Origin: Prevotella sp.
GTDB taxonomy: Bacteria; Bacteroidota; Bacteroidia; Bacteroidales; Bacteroidaceae
Reading direction: 5' to 3'
DNA: 39,330 nucleotides
Assembly (NCBI GenBank): GCA_022764085.1
Contig: JALERP010000139.1
Location: forward strand, 1-39,330
Under the pieces are notes generated by a model, which was not told the DNA's origin, did not search any database, and saw only the letters and a list, made by a program, of their open reading frames with translations. The translations under genes and the position numbers were made by a program. Each line of letters begins with the position of its first letter. Position 1 is the first letter of the stretch. Positions 9,199 to 18,124 of this stretch are shown one piece after another.

Positions 9199-10893
9199 TT
9201 ATTCCTCTTCATGCGGTTTGAAGACGATACTGTCGATGCGGAGTATTCGGTTGAACTTACCGTTCTTCACATCATTGTTACTTACACGTGTGTCGAGAAT
9301 GAGCTTCACCTGCGGAGCGATGTTGCCACCTACTGAACAATAAGGTATCTGGACATTCTCTGCCACCTTGAAGCAATCCACCTCGTCGGCGGTGGTGATC
9401 AGTTCCTTCTGAAGCAGTGTCCACTGACTCTCCTTCGACGGTTGTTTGCCGTTAACGTCGTTGTATGCCATTCTCACGCGGAACTTGGTGGGCAGACGCG
9501 AGGCGTCTGTTGCCAAGGTGTCGCCGGCAAGTGCCGGGGCTGTGGTTATATAAATGTCATAACCGATATTTGAGAGCACTGATGGAACGTTGAACACTGC
9601 CTTGATGTTACTTGCGGCACCACGAGCAGGGGTAATCTCCGCATAGCTGTTGCTCGACAACTTGCCATAATAGGGATTGTTCTGAGCCACCCTGACTATG
9701 GTGAGAGGAGTGTTGGTGGTCAACTGGTCAACGGAGTCGAGACGCTCGTTGTCCTCACCTTCACAGATGATTGACTGCAGGAAGGTCTGCTTCTTGTCAA
9801 TCTTCCATTTGTTGGTCTTCATCACCTTACCGTTGCTGCACTGGTAGTCCTGGGTCTCGGTGAACACGCCACCTGCATCGTACGGTCTGTCATACTGATA
9901 GTACTTGGCATCAGCAGTACCATATATATACTTACGCCATTCGTATATAACAGAACTTGTTGACATGGCAGAGTCCCTAACTGTTCTGTCGGGGTTCTGC
10001 GTGCGGCTGAAAATCGTTCCACGAAGCAAGGCAAGACGTGCGTTCACATACTGCATGGAGTCGCGCTTGGGCACCGAGTTGTCATACTGATAGTACTTCT
10101 CGTATTCGGGCACGAGCCTGTTCCATTCGTCGTTGGTGGGAACAAGCATCCAATATGTACTGTCCTCTGAAGCCAACTTGGCGTCGAGATGAGCGAACAT
10201 CTCATTCTCAAGCACCGACACTGAGTCAAGATAATGGGTCTGTCCGTCCTTGATTTCACCCGGCACACTGAGTGCAGGGTCAAAGACGTACTGGTTGAAT
10301 TCGTACAGGAAGTTGGCGACAGAGTCAAGCTCTGCATCCTTCTTTAGATACTCGAAGACGTTAGGAGAGTAATCCACCTTCTTGTCGAGAGTATAGAGCA
10401 CACCGTTGCCTACGTTGCAGGCGAGGGTCATCGACTGACCGCCGAGGGAGTTGGAGGTCAGGTGCAGATACTTGCCGTTCATCATCACGATAGAGTCGTT
10501 GCTGTTGCCCGATACAGAATAATTGTAAAGGGCGATGTGGTTCTGCACGAACTCCTTGATGGCAGTGTTGTCATTGTTCTTGACACTCTGGCTCTTCTCC
10601 TGACCATACACATTGATTAGCTCCTGAGCCTGTGCTTCTGAGAAGTTGGCATTGGTGGGAGCAAACACGGTGAACATCTGCGAACTTGCCAACGAAGCGT
10701 CATATCCGCACGCCTTGACAACACTGGCGAAATTGGAAAGTTCCGAGTTTGTCGAGATTGACTCCCACAGATTGCCTTTGTATGTGCTGCCTATGTTATA
10801 GTGGTCATCCCATGTGTCAGTGCAGGAGGTGATGCTGAGAGCAATTGCCATTGCTCCCAACACCTTACTATATATATTACAATATTTTGTCAT
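9199..10893 (-). CDS. FAS1 (fasciclin)-domain lipoprotein, two FAS1 modules plus C-terminal beta domain
   Basis: 564 aa with a lipoprotein signal (LSITSC, Cys24). The first FAS1 module covers roughly 40-200 and carries the typical 'FTVFAPTNANF' strand (74-84) and 'GNGVLYTLDKKV' end. The second (about 205-390) has 'WMLVPTNDEWNRL' near residue 248. The remaining ~170 residues ('FNVPSVLSNIGYDIYITTAPALAG' region) look like a jelly-roll binding domain. It lies between the preceding FAS1 gene and SusC pair 1. FAS1 folds mediate adhesion and protein or glycan contact; a surface glycan-binding role, replacing SusE/F by position, is inference. Confidence 0.85.
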   Translation of the reverse strand: MTKYCNIYSKVLGAMAIALSITSCTDTWDDHYNIGSTYKGNLWESISTNSELSNFASVVKACGYDASLASSQMFTVFAPTNANFSEAQAQELINVYGQEKSQSVKNNDNTAIKEFVQNHIALYNYSVSGNSNDSIVMMNGKYLHLTSNSLGGQSMTLACNVGNGVLYTLDKKVDYSPNVFEYLKKDAELDSVANFLYEFNQYVFDPALSVPGEIKDGQTHYLDSVSVLENEMFAHLDAKLASEDSTYWMLVPTNDEWNRLVPEYEKYYQYDNSVPKRDSMQYVNARLALLRGTIFSRTQNPDRTVRDSAMSTSSVIYEWRKYIYGTADAKYYQYDRPYDAGGVFTETQDYQCSNGKVMKTNKWKIDKKQTFLQSIICEGEDNERLDSVDQLTTNTPLTIVRVAQNNPYYGKLSSNSYAEITPARGAASNIKAVFNVPSVLSNIGYDIYITTAPALAGDTLATDASRLPTKFRVRMAYNDVNGKQPSKESQWTLLQKELITTADEVDCFKVAENVQIPYCSVGGNIAPQVKLILDTRVSNNDVKNGKFNRILRIDSIVFKPHEEE

Positions 10894-10920
10894 AACACTT
10901 TTTCTTTATTGTCATTGTTT

Positions 10921-12993
10921 TTACAGGTCTGACTCCATTGAGCCTGCGGTGTTAACACCATAAATGCTCTTTGGCACAATCTCAAGATAGTCCATCATGA
11001 ACTCGTTGTTGTTACCCAACTTGCTGGTAGAGGTACAACGGATGCGGATGAAGTGGTCGGTCTTGGGATTGATGTGTACGGTACACAACACCAGTCGGTA
11101 GGTACGCTCATTATCCACAAACTCGTTGATTACAGAGCCGTTGGAGTGATAGCCACCGTATGCACCACGATAGTAACCGAGGTTCTTCAGCATCTTCTGG
11201 TCCTCTGCTTTTTCCTCGTCGGTCATATCAGCCCATTTTTTCGAACCGAACTGGTCACCCATCACCGACTCATGGTTCAGACGCTTACGCATATCCACTG
11301 GAATACCCTGTGGCTTGCCGTCGAAATATACCTGAGCCACACCACGGGTGTCAAGGGCACAGAAACCGAGACGTATCTGATAGTCACCCTCGTAAGGCAC
11401 CGGCGGAAGACGGAACGTGAAGTCATAGTCGCCGAAGAGGTTGAACTCGTCACCTTCGTATGACCAGAAGTTCCAGTGGGGACGGCGATATACGAGTGTA
11501 CCGTTGCCACGCATGGTAACATTGTCGAGATAGCCCTTGGGGAACCAGTAGTTCTTACCGTTCTTGAAGGTCTGGTCTGCCTTTGAGCTTTCGTCGTCCT
11601 TCTTCGGGTCACCGTTCAGGCGTATGTTCATTGTCATCAACTCGGGGAAGATTGTTGCAAAGTCCATACGTATCCTGTCGTTCATTACCTTGTTCTGTGT
11701 GTCAGAGCTGAAAGCCACAATGTCATCCACATAGAAGTATCGGCCGTTAGGAGCATCCTGTATGTACTTGTCCTCTACGGTAGGCAGGATCTTTGCACCG
11801 TCAATCTGGTATTTATCATCCACACGGCGGTTAACATAACGCTGACCTATTTCGGCATTGCCGAGGAATGAGCGTACTGTAGCCTGCTCAATCTTCATCA
11901 TTGTGCGCGGCATAAGTGTCTCATACCAGTCGTTGGGGTTCATCTTGTCGGTCTTGATACCGATGGCGCCATCCACAATACCTGAGTGGATCTCGATAGG
12001 CGTCAACTTGTTCCATCCAATCACGTCGCGGGTAAGGATATGATAAGCCACGAACATGTTGAGGGGATTGTTGCGGTCGGTAATCTTGTCGAAGTCATGA
12101 GCTGCCTGATAGTCGGCGTCATTACCGAATACAGGGTCATAAATCTTGCAAGCAAGGTCATAGATGGCCCTCACTTTGTCGGTTCCTATGCTCACGCCAT
12201 AGTCGCTGAGCTTTGCCTTCATCACGTCGTCTGGCTCAACAAAGACTGTAAATCCGTATTTCTTCTCGTCCGGGGCGACGGCTATTTCGTGCCAGAAGTC
12301 AGAGGTATAAGAATATGTGCCATACTGCGAGGCGTCATAATTCTCGTCCTTCACCTTGATAAGGGTATCACGCAGACCTGTAGCCACGAGACAGTCGTAG
12401 AATATGCTGATGCGGTCGTTGTCCTTGATGACGTCGGCAATGGAGCTGTTGGAATTTTCAAGCACCATGTCGATAGGATGAACAATACCATTCTCTACGG
12501 AGTCGTCCTTGAGTTCGAAGATAATCTTCGACATACGGTTAAGCTCCACCACGGCATTGAGGTTCTCGTCGATGGTGTGCGTAATCTGTATGTAACGCTT
12601 GTTGAGGTTGGCGGTGTTGAGAGTACCGTCGTTCATGTCGAGCGTTGCATACATGTTGTTCACGAGGTGTGTCCTGGCGATAGTGTCGCACTGCTCCTTG
12701 GTCAGGTCTTCCACACTGTTGAGTCCCTTCTTCTGGAGGAATTTTGCCATCACGTCGTTTGAAGGCAGGAAGCAGGTGTAGTGTCCGTATGCAGAGAGTA
12801 GGTCGGTCAGATCCGCCTGGTCCACGATATATGCGAAATCACTGTATTCCGGTCGGTTGTTGAGATAGTCGCTCATCATCTCACCCGTGAACGTATAGAA
12901 GTTCTCGGCACTTGGGTCGTCAGAGCATCCCGTCAACAGCAGACCATTCATTGCGCAAATTGCGCTCAGAAGGATATACTTTATTCTTTTCAT
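10921..12993 (-). CDS. FAS1 (fasciclin)-domain lipoprotein with C-terminal jelly-roll-like domain
   Basis: The track starts this ORF at 13044, but I take ATG at 12993 (MKRIKYILLSAICAMNG): it gives a proper lipoprotein signal with LLTGC (Cys23), whereas the longer version adds 17 residues and overlaps the end of SusD. The 690-aa product has one FAS1 module around residues 20-190 ('CFLPSNDVMAKFL' near 78) and a more diverged one around 200-410 ('FTVFVEPDDVMKAKL' near 252). The C-terminal ~230 residues ('DFTFRLPPVPYEGDYQIRLG', 'VAQVYFDGKPQGI') look like a galactose-binding/jelly-roll fold. It is 19 bp downstream of SusD and 27 bp upstream of the next FAS1 gene. Surface exposure and ligand binding are inferred. 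Confidence 0.83.
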   Translation of the reverse strand: MKRIKYILLSAICAMNGLLLTGCSDDPSAENFYTFTGEMMSDYLNNRPEYSDFAYIVDQADLTDLLSAYGHYTCFLPSNDVMAKFLQKKGLNSVEDLTKEQCDTIARTHLVNNMYATLDMNDGTLNTANLNKRYIQITHTIDENLNAVVELNRMSKIIFELKDDSVENGIVHPIDMVLENSNSSIADVIKDNDRISIFYDCLVATGLRDTLIKVKDENYDASQYGTYSYTSDFWHEIAVAPDEKKYGFTVFVEPDDVMKAKLSDYGVSIGTDKVRAIYDLACKIYDPVFGNDADYQAAHDFDKITDRNNPLNMFVAYHILTRDVIGWNKLTPIEIHSGIVDGAIGIKTDKMNPNDWYETLMPRTMMKIEQATVRSFLGNAEIGQRYVNRRVDDKYQIDGAKILPTVEDKYIQDAPNGRYFYVDDIVAFSSDTQNKVMNDRIRMDFATIFPELMTMNIRLNGDPKKDDESSKADQTFKNGKNYWFPKGYLDNVTMRGNGTLVYRRPHWNFWSYEGDEFNLFGDYDFTFRLPPVPYEGDYQIRLGFCALDTRGVAQVYFDGKPQGIPVDMRKRLNHESVMGDQFGSKKWADMTDEEKAEDQKMLKNLGYYRGAYGGYHSNGSVINEFVDNERTYRLVLCTVHINPKTDHFIRIRCTSTSKLGNNNEFMMDYLEIVPKSIYGVNTAGSMESDL

Positions 12994-13012
12994 ATTATTA
13001 TACTCTATTACG

Positions 13013-14734
13013 TTAGTTCTTCTCATAATTTCCGGATTCACCACTGCCGAATGCAGGGTTCTGCTTCAGGTTCTTGTTAACCTTCAGCTCATCCACATTG
13101 TATGGCCAGAAGATAGCGTCCAACTTCCTGAACTTGTCCTGAATGGCAGATGTGTTGTTAGAATACTTCTGCAGCACCTGGCGGCTGAGGAAGGATGTCT
13201 CGCCGTCTCTCATCGAGCGGCGCACGAGGTCATACCATCTCTTGCCCTCGAACATCAGTTCGCGCTGACGCTCAAGCATCACCAGCGACTCTATCTGCTC
13301 CTTGCTCCTAAACTTGGATGCGTCGAGGGTGTCCTTCATGCTTGTTGTAGGCTGGCAAAGCGAACGCTTGTTCACTGCGTTAACGAGTGAGAAAGCCTGC
13401 TGATAGTACTTTTCGTCCTGCTCGGTGAAGTTTGTCCCGTTGCTCATAAGCTGTGTCAGAGCCTCGGCCTTCATCAGCATGATGTCGCTAAGACGATAGA
13501 TTATCCAGTTGGATTTCACCTTGCCCTCATAATACCATCCGGAGGTGAAGATGGTTGGAGTTGATGACGAGAACGAAATCTGAGTCATGCTATGGGTATA
13601 TTTCGCGATAACGCTACCCATAATGTTCTCGTATGCACGGGCGTCATAGTCATTGGCAAAAATCGAGTAAGCTTTTGTCTCAACGTCATCACCGATAAAT
13701 GACGACACTGAGGCATAACCCATGAGACCTGCGTTCTTGCTGTTACCGTAGCAGAGACTCACGGCACCGTTACTCGGCATATTATCGTCGGGCATGAATG
13801 TCAGCTCGAAGATACTCTCTGTACTGTTGCCCTCACCGAAAACCCGATTGTAGGCATAACCATACATAGAGGATGAGTTGGCATAAGCTGAAGAGATAAG
13901 AGGATAACCGTTGGTGCGTGTAAGGTCACTTGCAGAAGAGTTGCCGTATTCCTCCTCATACTGCTTCTTCTTTGCCTCGATAATCAGGTCGGCATAGCGG
14001 ATGCAGTTGTTGTAGTCCTGCTTCCACAGATACATCTCGCAGAGCATGGCATAGATGGCCTGCTGGGTGATGCGTGCGGTCTGATAGAGTTTCTTCGTGG
14101 CTGAAGAGGCGGGGTACTTTGTCACGGCGTCGCCCTTCACTCTCTCCAGGTCGTTGATAAGACTGTCGAGCACATTGTTGAAGTTAGTGGCCGGCAAGTC
14201 CATCTTCTGGTCGTCGTCGGTGAAAGCCTCTGTAGAATAAGGTACGTCACGGAACGTGCGGATAAGATAGAAATAGCACAGCGAGCGCAGGGCAGTAACC
14301 TCGGCGATGTCAGCCTTCAGTTCACTCTCGCTGAAGTTCGGGTCCTTGGCAGCCACTGAGGGTGCATACTTGATGACGGTGTTGCATCTGTTGATGATAT
14401 TGTAGAACTGGTCCCATGTGGTGTACCAGTTGGAGGCGGTGAGGTTCTCCTTGAGGATATTCTCGAGGTTAACGTCCTTGTCGAGGTTCTGTCCGCGTGA
14501 GATGTTCTCGCTTCTGAACTCGCCCCATATCATCATTCTCATAAGGATATTGTCCGACTGCATACCAGAGTAGCATCCGGCAATAATACCATCCACGTCG
14601 GCCTTCTCATTCCAGAATTTCTCGAGGATGATTTCATTCTGCGGTTCTACCACGAGGAAGTCGCTGCACGATGACATGCCTGTGATGGCAGCCAGACCGC
14701 CGGCGATAGAATATAATATGTTTCTGAATTTCAT
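13013..14734 (-). CDS. susD-like: SusD/RagB-family outer-membrane nutrient-binding lipoprotein
   Basis: 573 aa with a lipoprotein signal ending GMSSC (Cys23) followed by SDFL, the classical SusD start. 'WNEKADVDGIIAGCYSGMQ' and 'WDQFYNIINRCNTVIKYAP' are standard N-terminal SusD helices, 'AEVTALRSLCYFYLIRTFRDVPY' is the conserved TPR segment, and 'RELMFEGKRWYDLVRR' (about 498-513) is the C-terminal RagB/SusD signature. It follows its SusC partner by 12 bp. This is a more typical SusD than the 588-aa one and should bind the imported oligosaccharide over the SusC pore. Confidence 0.95.
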   Translation of the reverse strand: MKFRNILYSIAGGLAAITGMSSCSDFLVVEPQNEIILEKFWNEKADVDGIIAGCYSGMQSDNILMRMMIWGEFRSENISRGQNLDKDVNLENILKENLTASNWYTTWDQFYNIINRCNTVIKYAPSVAAKDPNFSESELKADIAEVTALRSLCYFYLIRTFRDVPYSTEAFTDDDQKMDLPATNFNNVLDSLINDLERVKGDAVTKYPASSATKKLYQTARITQQAIYAMLCEMYLWKQDYNNCIRYADLIIEAKKKQYEEEYGNSSASDLTRTNGYPLISSAYANSSSMYGYAYNRVFGEGNSTESIFELTFMPDDNMPSNGAVSLCYGNSKNAGLMGYASVSSFIGDDVETKAYSIFANDYDARAYENIMGSVIAKYTHSMTQISFSSSTPTIFTSGWYYEGKVKSNWIIYRLSDIMLMKAEALTQLMSNGTNFTEQDEKYYQQAFSLVNAVNKRSLCQPTTSMKDTLDASKFRSKEQIESLVMLERQRELMFEGKRWYDLVRRSMRDGETSFLSRQVLQKYSNNTSAIQDKFRKLDAIFWPYNVDELKVNKNLKQNPAFGSGESGNYEKN

Positions 14735-14746
14735 AAACGTCGTTAC

Positions 14747-17700
14747 TTAAAAATCTACTGTGATACCTAATGTATATGAACGCGAGCGAGGTGTCTGTGC
14801 CCAGTCGATTGCCGGGTCATAGCCACTGGCTGTGATGTCGGGGTCAACACCCGAGTACTTCGTGATGATGAACGGGTTGTTGGCACTTGCATATATGGCG
14901 ATGCGGTTAAGGCCTATTGGCTTCAGCATCTTCTTGCCCAACGTATATGAGAGCTGGATATAGCTCATACGCAGATATGAACCTGTCTCCACGAAGCGGT
15001 CGCTGACGAGGGTGTTGTAATTCGATGTGTTTCCGAACATTGCACGCGGGATTGTTGTCACGTCGCCTTCCTTGCGCCAGCGGTAGTTTACGGCCTGGCT
15101 CTGGTTGTCGTTGCCTCTCATTGACTCGGCGTTCAGGCGGGCCATGTTAAGAATCTTGTTACCCACACGGTAGGTGAACTGTGTGGAGAGTCGCCAGTCC
15201 TTGTAGATGAAGTTGAATCCGAAACCACCGGTGAGCTTAGGCAGTGAACTTCCGAGATATACGATATCGAGTGCGTCGATGTTACCGTCGTGGTTTACAT
15301 CCTCATAGATGGCGTCGCCACCGGTGAAAGGATAGTTCTTGCCTGTACCCTCGTTGTTGTAGTTGTAGCGCATTCTCAGTGGATTGCCCTCGGCATCGAG
15401 AATCAGCTTGCCCTCGGCATTGAATGCCACAGGGGCAGTCTTGCCGGCTGCTATGAATGCTGCGCGCTCCTCGTCGCTGAGGTCCTTGAAGGTCTCATAG
15501 TTATACTGATATACGCCCTTGCTGCGGAATCCGTAGATAGCTCCGAGCGGGTTGTTCAACTGCACGCGGCGTAACCACTCTCCATTGCCGTAGGCGTAGG
15601 TTGAGTTGAGAGAGTTGATGACATACTCGTCCATTTCAAGTATCTCGTTGCGGTTGTTACCGAAGTTGGCGTTCACGTCAATGGTCACCTTGCCCACCTT
15701 GATGAGGTTGCGGGTGTTGAGGTGGAACTCCCATCCGATGTTTCTCATCTTACCGTTGTTGTGGTAAGGTACGGTCATATAACCTGAGTTGCTCGGTATG
15801 CGGTAGTTGCTGAGCAACATGTCTGATGTCGTAGAATGATAACCCTCCAAGGTAAATGTCAGTTTGTCGTCCCACAGACCGATGTCGATACCGAGGTTAT
15901 AGCTTGAGTTAATCTGCCAGCGCAGGTCGGTCAGACGGATATTCACAGGATACATGGTTGCCATGTCGAGGTATCTGCTGCCCGAGGCATACTTACTGGT
16001 GTAGAGGTAGTCCTGGTTGGGCTGGTTACCCACGCGTCCCCAGCTTGGACGGATGGAGAGCATTGAGAGCCACTTCTCACGGAGCGGTGTCATAAACGGC
16101 TCGTCGATGATGTTCCAACGCAGTGAGACTGCGGGGAAGTAACCCCAGCGGTTGCCAGGTCCGAACTTTGTGGTACCGTCGGCACGCATTGAGAAGTCGA
16201 ACATATACTTACCCTTGTAAGCGTAGTGCATAGAATAGGTGAAGTACATCGAACGCCACTGTGAGTACCACGAGGCGAGACCGGTGTTCACACCGCCTGC
16301 GTCAGGACTCTCGATACCGCCGGAAGGCAGCAGTTTGGCACCGTTTGACTGTCCGCTTGAAGTACCTGAGTTCAACTCGAAACGACCCATCATCGACAGT
16401 GAGTGGTCTTCGCTGTTGAAGTGAGGTATGAAGGTAAGGGTCTGCTTGGTGTTGAAAGACACGCTCTTGGAACTGCCCGAAGATGCGGTATTAACACCGT
16501 CATGCCAATCAACAGTGCGCAGCTCTGATGGATAGAATGCGTCGTCATACTGGTTGAACACGCTCATATACACACTTCCGCGCCAGTCGAGGCGTGTGTG
16601 TGAATCATCGACACCAAGAAGACGGTAGTTGATGATAAGCTCCGGAGAGAGGTCGTATGTGCGGCGCTCCTTCTTTGCGAGATATGCACTTGCCACGGGG
16701 TTGACGTATGTCTTCTGGTTCTTGTCGAACACGTCCGAGGCTGTCTGCAGCATCTGATAGAAACGGTCAGTGTCCTGTCCAGTAACAGGGTCTTGCTCAT
16801 AGATGCTCATATTAGGCATCTTCTTCATTGCTATGGCAAGGAGGTCGTCACTGTTGAGCTTGTTCTTGGTATATGTCAGGGCGAAGTTGGTTGACACCTT
16901 GATACGCTCGCTGACATAGTAGTCGAGGGCAACACGTGTGGAGAAACGGCTCAGCTTCTGTTGGATTATCGAACCAGTCTCGTTGTCGAAACCACCACCG
17001 ATACGGAAGGAAGCCTTCTCGCCACCACCGGTGATTGACAGGTAGTGATTCTGTCGAAGACCTGTCTGTGTCACTGCACTGCGCCAGTCGGTGTTGTTGT
17101 TATACTGCTCGTATTCCGAGAAGTTGGGGTCGTAGTTTATTTCCTTGATGCTCTGGCTGCGGCTGTCATCCTGTGTAGGATTGAAATAGCTCTCCTTCAA
17201 CATCATGGTATAGTCATCACCACTAAGAAGGTCGTATCCCTTTGGCTGGTGGGTTGCTGTCATCTTCAGAGAGTAAGACACCTTGGGAGCACCCATGGCA
17301 CCACGCTTTGTAGTAAGCTCAATGACACCGTTACCACCCTGGCTACCATATACTGCAGTTGCGGCGGCATCCTTCAGCACGCGGATGTCGGCGATGTCCT
17401 CAGGGTTGATGTTGAGCAGTTCGGCAAACTTCTCGTCGTTGGCGCCGCCAAGGTCGAAGTTTGACATATCAACACTGCGGATGTTACCATCGACAACAAT
17501 GAGCGGGTCGGCATTTGTCAGTGAAGACAAGGCAGAGGTACCGCGCAGACGGATGGTGGAACCCGAACCGAGGTCACCCGAGTTACCAATAATGTCAAGA
17601 CCGGCGATACGTCCCTGTAGTGCCTCATCCACTGAGGTGATGGGCAGACCGGCAAACTCCTTCATAGAGATCGACTGGGCTGCGTAAGACACCTCACGCT

Positions 17701-18121
17701 CAGGAATACCGAGGTTGTTACCGCCAGTACGCTTCTTGGCCACGACGGTCACTTCCTTGATTTGCGTTGCTGACAACATCTTAATGTTGAACACGGCTTT
17801 GTTGATGGCCAGTATCTGGGTCTTCATACCTACATAACTGAACCTGATCTTGTTCTTGGCATTCTTCACGTTCATGGTGAAGTTACCGTTCAAGTCGGTA
17901 ATAGTAGAGTTTATGATACGTCCGTTGGCATCAATCTCACAGACGGTAGCGCCCATCAATCCTCCCATATCGTCAGAGACATTACCGTGTACTGACGTAA
18001 TCTGGGCATATATTGACGAGCATACCAGCAAGGCAAGCACCGTCAGAATAGTGCGGCACTGTCCCATAGACTTTTGCAATATAGCCTTCATCTGTTGTTT
18101 TGTTTTAATGTAATACTCCAT
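14747..18121 (-). CDS. susC-like: SusC/RagA-family TonB-dependent transporter (pair 2)
   Basis: 1124 aa. The signal peptide ends at SSIYAQ (residue 40). A CarboxypepD_reg-like domain (about 41-118) is followed by the canonical TonB box KEVTVVAKK (122-130), the plug (about 145-275, 'DEALQGRIAGLDIIG', 'IRLRGTSAL', 'NADPLIVVDG', 'VLKDAAATAVYGSQGGNGVI') and a barrel ending SRSYTLGITVDF. The ATG at 18121 is supported by AAGGAGG six bases upstream, unusual for Bacteroidetes; ATG at 18091 (MKAILQ) is an alternative start. It begins 3 bp after the stop of the 903-aa FAS1 gene, so translational coupling is likely. Paired with the SusD at 13013-14734. Confidence 0.95.
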   Translation of the reverse strand: MEYYIKTKQQMKAILQKSMGQCRTILTVLALLVCSSIYAQITSVHGNVSDDMGGLMGATVCEIDANGRIINSTITDLNGNFTMNVKNAKNKIRFSYVGMKTQILAINKAVFNIKMLSATQIKEVTVVAKKRTGGNNLGIPEREVSYAAQSISMKEFAGLPITSVDEALQGRIAGLDIIGNSGDLGSGSTIRLRGTSALSSLTNADPLIVVDGNIRSVDMSNFDLGGANDEKFAELLNINPEDIADIRVLKDAAATAVYGSQGGNGVIELTTKRGAMGAPKVSYSLKMTATHQPKGYDLLSGDDYTMMLKESYFNPTQDDSRSQSIKEINYDPNFSEYEQYNNNTDWRSAVTQTGLRQNHYLSITGGGEKASFRIGGGFDNETGSIIQQKLSRFSTRVALDYYVSERIKVSTNFALTYTKNKLNSDDLLAIAMKKMPNMSIYEQDPVTGQDTDRFYQMLQTASDVFDKNQKTYVNPVASAYLAKKERRTYDLSPELIINYRLLGVDDSHTRLDWRGSVYMSVFNQYDDAFYPSELRTVDWHDGVNTASSGSSKSVSFNTKQTLTFIPHFNSEDHSLSMMGRFELNSGTSSGQSNGAKLLPSGGIESPDAGGVNTGLASWYSQWRSMYFTYSMHYAYKGKYMFDFSMRADGTTKFGPGNRWGYFPAVSLRWNIIDEPFMTPLREKWLSMLSIRPSWGRVGNQPNQDYLYTSKYASGSRYLDMATMYPVNIRLTDLRWQINSSYNLGIDIGLWDDKLTFTLEGYHSTTSDMLLSNYRIPSNSGYMTVPYHNNGKMRNIGWEFHLNTRNLIKVGKVTIDVNANFGNNRNEILEMDEYVINSLNSTYAYGNGEWLRRVQLNNPLGAIYGFRSKGVYQYNYETFKDLSDEERAAFIAAGKTAPVAFNAEGKLILDAEGNPLRMRYNYNNEGTGKNYPFTGGDAIYEDVNHDGNIDALDIVYLGSSLPKLTGGFGFNFIYKDWRLSTQFTYRVGNKILNMARLNAESMRGNDNQSQAVNYRWRKEGDVTTIPRAMFGNTSNYNTLVSDRFVETGSYLRMSYIQLSYTLGKKMLKPIGLNRIAIYASANNPFIITKYSGVDPDITASGYDPAIDWAQTPRSRSYTLGITVDF

Positions 18122-18124
18122 AAC

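Noticed and set aside
11986-12762. 258-aa plus-strand ORF (and the other long antisense ORFs, e.g. 29129-29839, 21772-22428, 23620-24192)
   Set aside because: They are shadows of the FAS1, GH43 and GH51 genes on the opposite strand, with no recognisable domain or promoter.
12994-13044. Upstream start of the 707-aa FAS1 ORF
   Set aside because: It adds 17 residues before a perfect lipoprotein signal and overlaps the SusD 3' end; ATG at 12993 is preferred.
4091-18121. Recent tandem duplication of a SusCD unit
   Set aside because: The two SusC and the two SusD proteins differ strongly in N-terminal layout and sequence, so they are separate lineages.
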